Part shown: piece by piece, positions 22,261 to 33,605 of the stretch
How positions within the stretch are numbered: position 1 is the first letter of the stretch
Layout of the letters: the number at the start of each line of letters is the position of its first letter
Assembly (NCBI GenBank): GCA_900491605.1
Contig: UESW01004259.1
Coordinates: 177,321 to 241,320 of the forward strand
DNA from: Calamus simplicifolius
Lineage: Eukaryota; Streptophyta; Magnoliopsida; Arecales; Arecaceae
Length of the DNA stretch: 64,000 nt
Direction: 5' to 3'
Program-made: the position numbers and the translations under genes
Notes under the pieces: model-generated
What the model was told of the DNA's origin: nothing
Databases searched by the model: none
Seen by the model: the letters and a program-made list of their open reading frames with translations, nothing else

Positions 22261-22620
22261 TATTAACTAGAAACTATAGTTTTTCAGATGTCACTTTAAA
22301 GCTTCATAACTCTTCGTGTACTTAGAATATGATCAAGATTTATAGCTTTTTAAAAAGATAAAGAAGTCTAATTTTTAATGCCACTAACCATGCATGAATT
22401 GGATAATTTTAGAGAAAGTTATGACAAAAATATTATAGACTATTCAATTTAGCATATAACTTCTAAGGCATCACTTTGAAGCTCTAAACCACTTTATGTG
22501 CTTAGAATCTGATCAATATTTATAGCTTGTTAGAAAGGTAAAGAAGTTTAGTTTTCAATACCACTAACCATGCATGAATTGGATAACTTTAGAGAAAGTT
22601 ATGGTAAAATTACTAAATAT
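22261..22620 (+). repeat. imperfect 180-bp tandem duplication
   Basis: Two units with an offset of exactly 180 bp. For example, CCACTAACCATGCATGAATT begins at 22381 and again at 22561, and TCACTTTAAAGCT at 22291 matches TCACTTTGAAGCT at 22471. The copies differ at scattered bases with no obvious indel. No coding content. Confidence 0.9.
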
Positions 22621-22881
22621 TGCATAGTTTAATAAATCTGCACTGCATCATATAAAGTATGGTTAGTCATTTCCTACAACACCAAATGTGATTAGTTTAC
22701 ATAGATAGCAATACACCAATGTTAAAGTTTAAGCACAGATATCCAATTCAATAATTTTCCAAACATGTTGCCATAAATCTTCTCATTTGGGTCATTATCA
22801 TGATCTAATTGACCTTGATGTAGAAAACCATAAATTTTAGTTAGGGAACAAATCTTATTCGATGCTTGAGAATGAGGTCAA
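22621..22881. other. short AT-rich spacer
   Basis: Nothing recognised. It ends with GTCAA (22877-22881), the left target-duplication copy of the next element. Confidence 0.7.
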
Positions 22882-23522
22882 TGTTGGACCTGATGTGGTG
22901 CTATTAAGGCCTAGGTTGGGCTAACTTAAATTGAGCTGGATGTAGGTTCAAGGGTTAAGATTAAATCAAGTCATGGGTGTACATGGGTTTGAAGGTTATT
23001 TTAATCTCATTGAGTTAGTTCATGGGAGTTTTTATTGAGTCTGGGCCAAGCCCATTTGGTCAACTATTTAAACTCTAATTTTTAGAGTTTGTGGAATAAA
23101 GAAAAAATAGATTCTTTTCTTTCAAGAAAATTTTTCTCTTATCGCTATCTTTCTCCTCGTCTCCGGTCGCCGCTCATCCTGTAAGCCTGGCATGAAGATT
23201 CGAATGAAGGTCCAGCTAGGAGACTCTTGCGTGAAGATCCGTGCATGCATCAGGACAAGCTGGGCTTTGTGCATTCCAATGTGGGACGATCAGGAGGCGA
23301 TCGCATATTCTCCTTTTCGTATTCTCCCAGGAAGATGCACGAAGAGATCTAGCAGACTCTTCACGGGATCTCGCATGGGGGCTTTGCTTCGCTCGAACCC
23401 ATGACTAGGGGGTCGAAGGATAGGCACCTTACCACTGCACCAATTGATCATTGGCAAAGAAAAGGTAGAAGCCTAGGTATTTCTTTAGCGAGAAGATCCC
23501 ACTATTTAACTCTTGCTCAACA
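22882..23522 (+). repeat. 5' LTR of the RT-deleted copia
   Basis: 641 bp, from TGTTGGACC to TGCTCAACA. Followed by TTAGTATTAGAGCC at about 23524, a mutated version of the usual TGGTATCAGAGC primer binding site. Confidence 0.88.
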
Positions 23523-24408
23523 GTTAGTATTAGAGCCAAGTTCAATAAGGAGGAATTTAGAAATCTTAAAAGGGCTAAAAAAATTTCAGCAAGGCCTCAT
23601 CAAGGTACTTCTCATTTTTTAAAATTTTTATGCTATTTTGATTAAAATCTAGCTATGGATAGTAGCATAAAAATAAATTTGAGAAGTTTGATAGGAAGAA
23701 AAGTTTCTTCATGTAAAAAGTTTGGATAGAGGACCTTCTTGTGTAGCAAAGTTTAGATATAGCTTTGGAGGAAAGGGCAGATAGAATGATAAACAAACAG
23801 TGGATGTTGTTAGAGAAGAAAGAATATTCAGCGATCAGAGGATGTCTAGTAGATTCAGTCCTCTATTCAGTGCTGGAGAAGAAAACCCTAAGGGACCCTA
23901 GACGAAGTTGCACACCTTTTATATAAGAAAAATATATGCAACAAGTTGATGTTGAAGAAGCGCTTCTATAGTCTTCAGATGGCAGAAGGTAGAGATGTGC
24001 TGGTCCACATCCAGTGTTCGACTAGATAAGCAATGAATTGCTGAATGTCGGGATCAAGATATAGAAGAAAATAAGGCACTTTTACTATTGTGTTCATTGC
24101 CACAACATATGACTCATTGGTCACAACACTACTCTATGGAAAGAAGACACTATTCTATGAAGATATTGTTTCTGGTGCTTCGGACAAATGAGCAGAGGAG
24201 AAGATGACCAAGGAAGCTGTTCCCTAAGAAAGTCTATCAGTTGGGAAAGGTCAGGTAGAGGCAGGGACAGAAGTAGGCTGGAGGACGATCAAAGTCCAGG
24301 AAAGGCAAGAGAGAGCTGAAGTGCTATAAGTGTGGAGAGGTAGGACATTTTAAGAAGAATTGTCCTAAGTGGAAAAATCAGAAGGGAGAAAAAGGAGGAT
24401 CTGAGTTA
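23523..24408 (+). pseudogene. copia gag remains with zinc knuckle
   Basis: The 5' part is too decayed to read as one frame. Near 24060-24190 text of the gag core can be seen in mixed frames (ENKALLLLCSLPQH, then a Leu-rich bit and NEQRR). The zinc knuckle CYKCGEVGHFKKNC lies at about 24322-24363, followed by a Lys-rich stretch KWKNQKGEKGG that runs into the protease frame. Confidence 0.7.
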
Positions 24409-24843
24409 GTGAGTACAGTTGCAGATCAGGAGGTGGAGGATGATCTCTTGGTTGTATCAGATGATCACAGGCACAGCACAGAGATGTGGACCTTGGATTC
24501 AGCCTGTTCTCATCATTACACTCCCAACCGGTCGTGGTTCAGTACTTACACAGAGGTTGAGGAGGGGAATGTGACTCTTGGAGATAATCACCCTTGCAAG
24601 GTGGCAGGTATTGGCACAGTGAGGGTGAGGATGTTTGATGGTATGGTGCGCACTCTTACCAGTGTGAAGCATGTCCCAGAACTCAAGAAGAATCTGGTAT
24701 CACTGGGGTACTTGGAGCGGACTGGATACAGCTTCAGCAGTCGTGCCAGGAGTGGAGTTCTGAACATCTCCAATGGAGCCATGGTGGTGATGAGAGGGAG
24801 GAGGCTGGAAAATAATCTATACAAGATGGAGGGCTCTGTATGA
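24409..24843 (+). pseudogene. copia aspartic protease
   Basis: The active-site region MWTLDSACSHHYTPNRSWF has the catalytic Asp but Ala in place of the usual Gly of the DSG/DTG triad (DSA); related elements often have DSGCS or DTACS. VTLGDNHPCKVAGIGTVRV and LTSVKHVPELKKNLVSLGYLE follow, the usual protease-to-preintegrase text. The frame is open to 24843. It is part of a gag-pol polyprotein. Confidence 0.82.
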
Positions 24844-25794
24844 CTGTGAAATCTGAGGTGGCAGCTGTGGAGCAAGATCCCCGGGATGTGTACAGGATGT
24901 GGCATTACCGCCTGGCCACATGGGAGACAAGGGGATGAAAGAACTGAGCAAGAAGGTCTGCTTCCAGACTTGAGTAGCGGAGATATGGAGATCTGTGAGC
25001 CTTGTCAGATGGGAAAGCAGAGGAGTACAGTTCTCAGTCAGCACAGCTAGGAGTGCTGAACCCCTGGAGTTAGTACACAGATATCTGGGGACCAGCCCCA
25101 GTTTCTGCAAGGAATGGGGCCAGATACTTTATGACCCTGATAGATGATTTCTCAAGGAAGCTGTGATCTACTTTATGAAGGAGAAATCAGAGGTCTTCAC
25201 CAAGTTCAAAATCTGGAAGGCTGAGGTGGAGAAGGAGCAGGGTAAAGTGTGAAGTGTCTGAGGTCTGATAATGGCGGGGAATACACCAGCAGGGAGTTCC
25301 AGATTTTTTGTGAGGAGTGGGGCATCAGAAGGCACTTCTCGGTGATGGGAACTCCTCAACAGAATGGGGTGGCTGAGAGGATGAACAGAACACTATTGAA
25401 AAAGGCAAGATGCTTAAGGCTGCAGGCAGGGCTTCCAAAGATGTTCTGGGTTGACGCAGTAGATGCAGCTAGCTACTTGGTCAATCGGTCACCGCACACC
25501 AGGTTAGATGGAGACATTCCAGAGGAGATATGGTCTGGAAGGAAGACAAGCCTAAACCATCTAAGGGTGTTTGGATGCACAGCATATGTGCATGTTGGAG
25601 CTGGGGAGCGGAGTAAGTTGGATGCCAGGTCTAAAAAGATGGTGTTCCTAGGCTACCCGCGAGGAGTCAAGGGGTATCGGCTATGGGACCCCTTGGAGAA
25701 GAAGGTTGTCATCAGCAGAGATGTAACCTTTGATGAGAGCTCAATCCTCCAGAACAGAGTGGCATGGATGCACAGCAGGGACTACAGGAGGTAG
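24844..25794 (+). pseudogene. copia GAG-preintegrase and integrase
   Basis: The zinc-binding part is damaged (MWHYRLATWETRG near 24895, then CEPCQMGKQR near 24994 in another frame). Frameshifts cover the first catalytic Asp region. From 25249 an open frame gives KCLRSDNGGEYTSREF (second Asp) and MGTPQQNGVAERMNRTLL (Glu), then MFWVDAVDAASYLVNRSPH, LNHLRVFGCTAYVH, MVFLGYPRGVKGYRLWDP and KVVISRDVTFDE to 25794. So the C-terminal two thirds are intact and the N-terminal third is broken. Confidence 0.85.
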
Positions 25795-26404
25795 AACACG
25801 GTAACACTAGTCAGACAACCTCCTATACAGTTGTGCCATTTGCTAGTGGACCAGGAGGATTTGAGATTCAGGTGGAGAGGACTGACAGAGGGGGTAGAAG
25901 CCAGGGAGTTCAGCAGGATGCAGCTGGAGGGGACTGATACTGGGATCGTACTGCACGTGCGACCACCAGTTCGATACGGCTTTGAGGATTCGTTGTCATA
26001 TGCCCTGGTGACAGCGAATGGAGACCCTTTCACCTATGAGGAGGCTATGGAAAGTCAGATAGAGATAGATGGATCCATGCTATGGCAGAGGAAATGCAGT
26101 CTCTTCACATAAGAATACGTGGCAGGTGGTCCAGCTGCCACAAGGAAAGAAACCCATTGGTTGTAAATGGGTTTATCAGTGCAAGAAAGAGCCTCAAGCA
26201 AGGGGGTATCAGGTACAAGGTAAGACTAGTAGCCAAAGCATACTCTTAGAAAGAATGCATCGACTATAGTGAGGTGGAGCTGGTGAAGGTATACACCAAG
26301 AAAAACCCAGCATATGCAAAGTTCTTCTGAGGGACAGCTTCCATAAGTGTGTTTCGTTGATGCAACTGATGGACGCGACGGACGTGCTGAGGCCTTGAAG
26401 CATC
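25795..26404 (+). pseudogene. copia RT N-terminal stub, rest deleted
   Basis: RPPVRYGFEDSLSYALVTANG and DPFTYEEAMES (25960-26055) are the usual lead-in to copia RT, followed by NTWQVVQLPQGKKPIGCKW (about 26110-26170). No YVDD box and no RNase H follow. Within about 240 bp the sequence reaches the polypurine tract, so several hundred codons have been lost. Confidence 0.8.
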
Positions 26405-26415
26405 AAGGTAGAGAT
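26405..26415 (+). promoter_or_regulatory. polypurine tract of the RT-deleted copia
   Basis: AAGGTAGAGAT directly before the 3' LTR start TGTTGGG. Confidence 0.8.
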
Positions 26416-26800
26416 TGTTGGGCCTGGTGTGGTGCTATCAAGGTTAGGTTGGGTTAACTTGTATTGGGCTAAGTATGGGTCTAACGGTTGAGATTAAATC
26501 AAGTCACGCGTGTACACGGGCTTGGGGGTTATTTTAATCTCATTGGGTTAGTCCATAGGAGTTTTTATTAAACCGGGCCAAGCTCATTTGGTCAACTATT
26601 AAAACTCTAATTTCTAGGGTTTGTGGAATAAGGAAAAAATAGATTCTCGCAAGGGTTGAGATAAAAAATTAATCTCACCTATGACCAAGAGGTCCAAGAT
26701 AGGTGCCTTACTATTGTGCCAATTGAACATTAGCAAAGAAAAGTTAGAAGCCTACGTATTTCTCTAGTGAGGAGATCCCATTTTCATCTATTGCTCAACA
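26416..26800 (+). repeat. 3' LTR of the RT-deleted copia
   Basis: 385 bp, from TGTTGGGCC to TGCTCAACA. It matches the 5' LTR at both ends but lacks about 256 bp from its middle, where the 5' LTR has the splice- and stress-independent unique text 23110-23400. It is flanked by GTCAA. Confidence 0.87.
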
Positions 26801-26805
26801 GTCAA

Positions 26806-28560
26806 GTTGGAGATGGATGACTTCTACATGAAGATGCATCTAGTTGTAGGATTTTTTTGTTGTTTTTTTGAGTGCAAATCACCTGTCAATGGTAAGACAA
26901 TGTTTAGAATAAATTTGAAGTGGTGGGTGAAAACAAAATAAGCTAACAAAAGATAAGGTGAGAAGCAGTTTTAGGAAATAAGTTTGAATACACAAATTCT
27001 TCAAGCTATCCATGAAGTCATTTGTTCATGAATCTGAATAATTCCTGGCAGCATATACAACACTGGATAGAGTTCAAATGACATGCTTCTTGTATATCAA
27101 ATGGTACTAACTTTAACACATCATAGGTTATTCATAGGTGATGAAGATGGCATATGGCAGAGTAAAGTTAAGAACACTAACTTAGTGGAGATCCTTTCAT
27201 AGAGGCCTTTTTATTTTCCTTCTCAAGCCTGAGCTGGAAAGGCACAGAGGAGGAGACTACTGGAAACACCTTTTGAGTTAAATGTTATCGTTATCATTAC
27301 ATGCTGTTCATCAATAATGGAGGTTTTCTAAATATTTAAAAGAGTTTTTTTTTTGAACCTCAAGCCAAACAAAAAAACCAAAAACCAAACTCTGTCTACA
27401 CGTTGGAGGAAATAGGATGAGTCTCAGAAAAACTAAGGTTGTGTTGGTTTTCGATAATATATTATATTTTTATTTTTATTTTTTTTTTTTATTTTTTCAA
27501 TTTTTTAATAAAAACAAAAATTATTATCTATTTCTTATTTTCTTTATAAATGATATCATTCAAAAGGATAAAAAAATATGTCAACTTTATTATACAATAA
27601 TATAATATATAATAATATATAATATATGCAATACATAATATATATTATATTATAATATATTGTATACAAATTATGGATTATAATATAAAGTTAATAATAT
27701 ATTATATAGTATAATATTATACTATAATAATAGTAATTTATATATAATAATAATCATATACTATTATATCATTATATATATAAATATTCTAATATAATTT
27801 TTAAATTATTTTAAGTGATTTCCATTTTAGAGTTGTATTTTTTTAGAAAACTATTTCATTTTTATTTACCAAATGCATTTTTACAAGTTTTTTTATAAAA
27901 ATAAAAATAAAAAATAAGATTATTTCAAAAATCAAACACATTCTAAGCATCTCAAGCTTTTTAGTCACTTGACATGGTTGTGTCAAGCTTCTACTAAACG
28001 TGCATCATAATAACCAAAGAACTTCATACCATAGTTGGAAATGATTAAAACATGAATGACATGTAAAATCTTTTGAAGTTTCCTACATGAGAAACATCGA
28101 ATGTTTTGTTGCAAAGTATAGAATGTGCCATTTTCGAAAGCGGTCTACAACCATCAATATGTACCAGCCTGTAAAATGTGCCAAAGTTTAGGTTTAAATC
28201 CTCCAAAAACCTTCAACACTAGCAATTATCTTCTGAGATCGGTATTTTGTGCATGCTCTTTCACAAGGTGACATATCATATTTATTCCACAAATCATAAT
28301 GCACTAAGCCTAACAAAAATGTTCTTGTGGAAAAAAACTAAATTTGTCACTTAAAGTACGTAGCCATTGAATCCTTTGCTATGTTCCACAATAAATTCTA
28401 GTAGTGAACTAGATAATAAAGAAAAAGACACTCAAGTCTTATAAAAATATGAGTTATATTTTTTTATTCCAAAATTTAAAGCCTAGGACCTCCACTTGCA
28501 TGGCAAGAAGCCAAGAAAAGAATCTTCAGCTTAATGCATTGACACTTGATTTTGTATGCC
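26806..28560. other. AT-rich spacer with extreme A/T tract
   Basis: No gene recognised. The part 27450-27930 is almost pure A/T (runs of TATAATATA and T-rich stretches) and may form unpaired or hairpin DNA. The flanking parts are moderately AT-rich without coding signature. Confidence 0.7.
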
Positions 28561-28565
28561 AATCT

Positions 28566-29187
28566 TGATGGGAAAGAATACGTATACAAGCAAATACTAG
28601 CAGACCGTAATACGCAGCAGAATAATAAATAAAATGCGCAAACCACACAATCACAGAAACACCAAGATTTACAAAAAATTCCTCCAAATATAAAGGAAAA
28701 AAAACCATCGGCAAGCCAGAAAAAAAGATTCACTATAAAATAATAAATATCCAAGTCTCAAAGTCCCTTGCTTGGACTTGAGAAACAATCATAAGAGAAT
28801 AATAGGGATATAAGGATTACATCACCGAAAAATACGATCTCCTGAGTTACTTTCTTATTTTCTTTCCTTCTCTTCTTCTTCTCTTCTTTTTCTTCTTCAC
28901 CCGTCTTCACGTTAACCGAAGCCTTCTCTCCACGCTCACGCTCACGAATCACAGAAGAGCCCTCAAGAAATCCCATGGATCCTCCAATGCCTCGTTCTTC
29001 TGACCATTTTCTTCCACACAAAATGGTGGATGCTATGGAAAGAAAAAAATTTAAAAGACGGCTGCTCACCACCTTTTTTTCTTTCTGGCGGCTGCTCCCT
29101 TTTAATGAGAGAAAAATTATGGCAAAAAAAGGAGTGGCGCTCCCTTTTGCCCTAATGGGCTAAACAAATTGGGCCATGGGCCCAACA
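28566..29187 (-). repeat. 3' LTR of the Tork-like copia
   Basis: 622 bp, from TGATGGGAAAG to GGGCCCAACA on +. It carries 21 bp at its right end (29167-29187) that the other LTR lacks. Confidence 0.87.
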
Positions 29188-29200
29188 ACCTCCGCTTCAG
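29188..29200 (-). promoter_or_regulatory. polypurine tract of the Tork-like copia
   Basis: On the minus strand GAAGCGGAGGT immediately precedes the LTR start TGTTGGGCCC at 29187. Confidence 0.8.
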
Positions 29201-29389
29201 CCCATAAGGGAGGCTGTCTCATGCTTCCTTAGTGTAAAATCATGCCGACCAACTATCGGCATATCTTTTACCTTTCTTTTGACAAGGTCTTTGTCAACAT
29301 GTCTGCCCCATTTTATCTGTGTGAATTTTCTGAAGCTGCAACTGCTTCTCTTCAAACACATTTCGAATCTAGTAGTATCTGACATCTAT

Positions 29390-30700
29390 ATGCTTTGACT
29401 TGGAATGAAAAGTTGGGTTCTTGCACAAGTGGATGGCGCTCTGGCTGTCACAATGTACCACATAATTTTTCTATTTAGCCTCAATTCATGTAAGAATTCT
29501 TTCATCCATAGCATCTTTATAGACCTCGGTAACATCAATATATTCTGCCTCTGTGGTGGAGAGAGCAAAACACTTTGCAATTTGGATTGCCATGACACAT
29601 CTCCCCTGCAAAAGTAAGTATGAAATCTGATGTGGACTTTCTTGTATCAATATCTCTTGCCATATCTGCATCTATGTAACCAATCAGCATAGGTGGACCA
29701 CCTCCAAAGCTTAAACAAACTTTGGAGCTTCCTCTGAGATATCTGAAAATCTACTTCACTGCTGCCCAATGCTTTCCCTGGATTTGCAAGAAATCTGCTA
29801 GCAACACCAACTGCATATGCGATGTCTGGCCTCGTACATACCATCGCGTACATCAAACTTTTGACTGCTGAAGCATAAGGAACCTTCTTCATTTTCTTCT
29901 TCTCCTCATCACTTGAAGGACTCTGCTATGAGCAACCTGAAGTGACCTGCAAGAGGAGAACCAACTGGCTTTGCATTGCTCATACTGAACCTATCCAATA
30001 CCTTCTCAATGTACTTTTCCTATGACAACCATATTTTCTTGGTTCTTCTATCACAAAAAATCTGCATGCCCAGTATTTGCTTTGCTGGTCCCATATCCTT
30101 CATTGCGAATGACTAGCTCAGCTCCTTCTTCAACCTGTCAATCATAGACATATCTTTTCCAAGGATAAGCATGTCATCAACATAAAGTAGGAGTATAAAA
30201 AATCATCACTAAACCATTTGATATACATACAATGATCTGAAGCCATTCTTTTGTATCCATTTTCAGCCATAAATGAATCAAATTTCTTGTACCACTGCCT
30301 TGGAGCTTGTTTCAGCCCATACAAGCTTTTTTTCAATATGCAGACAAGATTTTCTTTACCTTTGGCTTTAAGCCTTCTGGTTGCTTCATATAGATTTTCC
30401 TCCAAATCACCATAAAGAAAAGCTGTCTTCACATCTAACTGCTCAACCTCCAAGTCTAGACTAGCATAATACCTAGAGCAATACGAATTGAAGACATTTA
30501 ACAACAGGAGAAAAAATCTCTTCAAAGTTAATACCTTTCTTTTGACCAAAGCCTTTCACAATGAATCTGGCCTTGTACTTTGGTTGAGAACAATGCTGTT
30601 GAGTCTTTAACATGAAAACCCACTTGTTTTTAAAGCTTTCCTTCCTTTTGGTAGTTCCACTAAATCATATGTGTGGTTCTTCTGTAAGGCATCCATTTCT
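29390..30700 (-). pseudogene. copia reverse transcriptase and RNase H (Tork-like)
   Basis: Minus-strand RT text: LDLEVEQLDVKTAFLYGDLE and SLYGLKQAPRQWYKKF (30549-30142). In the region of the catalytic box the frame is disturbed near 30200 and the text reads SYFMLMTCL, so the YVDD box is shifted out of frame. Downstream KVPYASAVKSLMYAMVCTRP and PDIAYAVGVASRFLANPGK (29892-29700) and the RNase H block ALSTTEAEYIDVTE (about 29570) are in different frames. Conserved order, but several frameshifts. Confidence 0.83.
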
Positions 30701-30999
30701 TCCTACATACCTACTAACCACTTCTTTTTCTGCTCACTTTCAACTGCCTCCTGGTAACATTCTGGTTCACCTGCATCAGTAAGCATTATATATTCATCTG
30801 TAGAATACCTTTTGGAAGGTTGACGTTGTCTGGTAGATCTTCTCAGTTGAGGCTCTGTAGAAGGTTGCTCCTAATCTCCTTCCTGCTCAACATCTCCTAC
30901 AAGTGAGTTAACATCTGCTCTTGTACTATTTTCTTGCGCATCTCCCCCATCACCCTGATATACCAGAAGAGTAACTGGATCACAGTATTAATCCTTTTG

Positions 31000-31935
31000 C
31001 AGAAGACTTAACTGACACCTTCTTCTTGATGTCTTGAAGGGTTTGATCTTCAAAAAATACCACATCTCTACTTCTGAACACCTTCTGCCTTTTTGGATCC
31101 CAGAGTCTATAACCAAACTCATCATGTGAGTAACCAAGCAAAGCACATTATTTTGTCTTACCATCCAGCTCTCAAGTGCTTACAAGAGTATCTTTTCCTG
31201 ACCATACACGCTCTGCAACATCACCATCTAGAGCTGTACATGGTGACAAGTTTATTACATCAACTACTATCTTCAATGCCTCATCCCAAAATCTTTTAGG
31301 TAACTTGGACTATGAAAGCATATATCTGATCTTTTCCATGATGGTGCGGTTTATCCTCTCTGCAATTGCATTATGCTGAGGAGTATCAGGAACTGTCATC
31401 TCATGCTGAATGTCGTGATCTACAATAATTATCAAATAACCCTGTGTACTCACCACCATTATCTGACCTTATGCATTTCAATTTCTTTCCTGTCTCTCTT
31501 TCAACTCTGGCATGAAACTCTTTGAAGACATTAATAACCTTATCTTTGGTCTTCAAACTATAGACCCAAACTTTTCTAAAAAATCATCTATAAAATAACA
31601 AAATAAAGTGCACCACTGATACTTGGAACATTAACTGATCCACTAGGAGTTTTTGTCCTCAGAGGACCGTAAACATCTGTATAGACACGATCCAAAACAT
31701 GCATTTTTCTAGACAAAGCAAGACTAGCAAAAGAAACTCTATGCTTGCCAACCAAACAATCAACACATGGGTTCAGATGTACACCTTTGAAGTCTGGTAG
31801 AACTTCTCCCTTGGAAAGAACTTGCAGCCCCTTCTCACTCATGTGTCCCAGTTGTTTATGCCACAACTTCATGCTAAAGTCTTTCTCTATCGCATTCAAC
31901 TGTTTACCATAAGCTTTAGCCTGCAACCTATACAA
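31000..31935 (-). pseudogene. copia GAG-preintegrase and integrase (Tork-like)
   Basis: 31935-31588 starts the preintegrase text with LWHKQLGHMSEKGLQVLSKG and CVDCLVGKHRVSFA (the HHCC zinc site), then VLDRVYTDVYGPLRTKTPSG with the first catalytic Asp. The second Asp and the Glu region (about 31470-31330) can be read on the minus strand only in fragments because of frameshifts. The integrase tail reaches about 31000. Confidence 0.78.
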
Positions 31936-31958
31936 AGTGTGACATTTCTTCCCACTGG

Positions 31959-32252
31959 CTACAACAAGTAACCTTTACAGAGCTTCAATTGCCCTTTATA
32001 AAATATGCTATCAAAGTCTTCATCATCAAGTCTTCCAACTGAGATTAAATTTAGCCTCAAGTCAGCCACATACCTTACATCCTTGAGCACCAACTTACAG
32101 CCAAGATTGGTCTTCATGTAGATGTCACCCATGCCAATGATGTCTGCTGTGCCTTGATTTCCCATCTTGACAATACCAAAATTTTTAGTCTTATATGTAG
32201 AAAAAAACTCCCTATGTGGTGTAGCATGATAAGAAGCACCCGTGTCAATCAC
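31959..32252 (-). pseudogene. copia aspartic protease (Tork-like)
   Basis: The start of the open piece is MIDTGASYHATPHREFFSTY, with the intact catalytic triad DTG. Then come GNQGTADIIGMGDIYMKTN and VLKDVRYVADLRLNLISVGRL, the Tnt1-type protease layout. A stop upstream separates it from gag. Ends with KGQLKLCKGYLL, the start of the preintegrase region. Confidence 0.85.
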
Positions 32253-32279
32253 CCACTCATGATTCTAACACTCACATGA

Positions 32280-32990
32280 GAAGATACCATCAGAAGTAGA
32301 CAAAATTAAATAATCATCACTCTGCACAGTAGCTGTGATATTCTCCTTTGACTCTGTATCCTCCACTTCTTTTTTCTTTTTCTTACTCTTCTTAGGCTTC
32401 TTACACTGATTCTTATAGTTCCCTTTCTCACCACAGTTTTAGCAAGTAATATCTTTTCTTGACCTTGATTTGCTTCTACCCTTGTATGAATTGTCTCTAT
32501 TTCTAAACTTTGACCGCCCTCTATTTTCTGAGACAAGTGCCTGTGAATCAATATGAGAAGTTGCTGAATTCTTCCTCCTCAACTCCTCATCATTCAAATG
32601 CTCAGCAATAGAAGTACTCTCTTTATATTTTAGATTCACTAGTTTTCTAATCAAGACAGCCTTGTTGCCAGCTGTTTTTCTCTCATAGAGACTTTCTAAC
32701 TTTTTCCAAAGAGAATTTGCAGAAGTCTCAGTAGAAACATGGTGAAAGATACTATCATCGAACTACTACTGAATAAAATCGATTGCTTTCCGATCTAACA
32801 TGATCCAAGCATCATCTGTCATTGTAACGGGCTTTGCTTTGACCCCTTCCAAAGGTCCATATAGATTCTTGCAATATAAGAGATCCTTCATCCTCGGTTT
32901 TTATATCATACAATTATTTCCATTCAGACTGATCATGCAGAAAATATTATCGGCCTCCATGCTCGCACACAAAAAATTAACAGGCTCTGA
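32280..32990 (-). pseudogene. copia gag with zinc knuckle (Tork-like)
   Basis: The minus-strand text DDAWIMLDRKAIDFIQ, SLWKKLESLYERKTAGNKA (about 32740-32660) and LIRKLVNLKYKESTSIAEHL (32654 onward) belongs to the copia gag polypeptide. An Arg/Ser/Lys-rich stretch leads to a zinc knuckle near 32440 where the residue after the first Cys is a stop codon (C-stop-NCGEKGNYKNQC). The spacing of the remaining Cys and His residues is kept. Two stops near 32765 also interrupt the frame. Confidence 0.75.
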
Positions 32991-32995
32991 TACCA
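32983..32995 (-). promoter_or_regulatory. primer binding site of the Tork-like copia
   Basis: On the minus strand TGGTATCAGAGCC, matching the initiator tRNA-Met 3' end, starts two bases after the LTR end at 32998. Confidence 0.93.
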
Positions 32996-32997
32996 GT

Positions 32998-33600
32998 TGA
33001 TGGGAAAGAATACGTATACGAGCAAATACTAACAGAATATAATACGCAGCGGAATAATAAATAAAATGCTCAAACCATACAATCACAGAAACACCAAGAT
33101 TTACGTGAAAAATCCCTCCAAGATAAAGGAAAAAAAACCATGGGCAAGCCAGAAAAGAAGATCCATTATAGAATAATAAATATCGAAGTCTCAAAGTCCC
33201 TTGCCTGGACTTGAGAAACAATCACAAGAGAATAATAGGAATATAAGGATTACATCACCGAAAAATACGGTCTCCTGAGTTACCTTCTTATTTTATTTCC
33301 TTCTCTTCTTCTTTTTCTTCTTCACCCATCTTCATGTTAACCGAAGCCTTCTCTCCATGCTCATGGCTCACGAAGTCACAGAAGAGCCTCAAGAAATCCC
33401 ATGGATCCTCTAATGCCTCATTCTTCTCCTTCCACACAAAACTGGTGGATGCTACAGAAAGGAAAAAAAAAAAGAAAAGATGGCTGCTCACCACCTTGTT
33501 TATTTTTCTTCCTGGCGGCTGCTCCCTTTTAAAGAGAGAGAAAAAAAAAATCTTGACAGAAAAAGGAGTGGCGCTTCCTTTTGCCCTAATGGGCTAAACA
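32998..33600 (-). repeat. 5' LTR of the Tork-like copia, shorter at its outer end
   Basis: 603 bp, from TGATGGG to GGCTAAACA on +. Compared with the 3' LTR it lacks the outermost 21 bp, yet it is followed at once by AATCT, the copy of the left flank. Confidence 0.85.
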
Positions 33601-33605
33601 AATCT

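Larger units (their letters stand above)
22882..26800 (+). mobile_element. complete but RT-deleted copia element (Tork-like)
   Basis: 3919 bp with both LTRs and perfect 5-bp flanks GTCAA at 22877-22881 and 26801-26805. Order: 5' LTR, degraded PBS, gag remains with zinc knuckle, protease, integrase, an RT stub, polypurine tract, 3' LTR. Most of RT and all of RNase H are missing, and the 3' LTR is shorter by about 256 bp. The LTRs differ at a substantial fraction of positions over their first 235 bp, so the insertion is old. Lineage is judged from the protease and integrase text and is uncertain. Confidence 0.88.
28566..33600 (-). mobile_element. complete Tork-like copia element with unequal LTR ends
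   Basis: 5035 bp on the minus strand, flanked by AATCT at 28561-28565 and 33601-33605. Minus-strand order: 5' LTR 33600-32998, PBS, gag, zinc knuckle, protease, integrase, RT, RNase H, polypurine tract, 3' LTR 29187-28566. The two LTRs are roughly 92 percent alike by eye over the first 330 bp on +. The gene set resembles the Tnt1/Tork group. Stops and frameshifts occur in most genes. Confidence 0.88.

Noticed and set aside
27450..27930. Possible replication origin or matrix-attachment region in the A/T-rich tract
   Set aside because: Base composition alone is not enough; I see no further defined motif arrangement.
33334..33597. 87-codon ORF at 33334-33597 and its partner at 28975-29163, ending GVALPFALMG
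   Set aside because: Matching text in both LTRs of the Tork-like copia on the strand opposite to its genes; LTR sequence rather than a gene.
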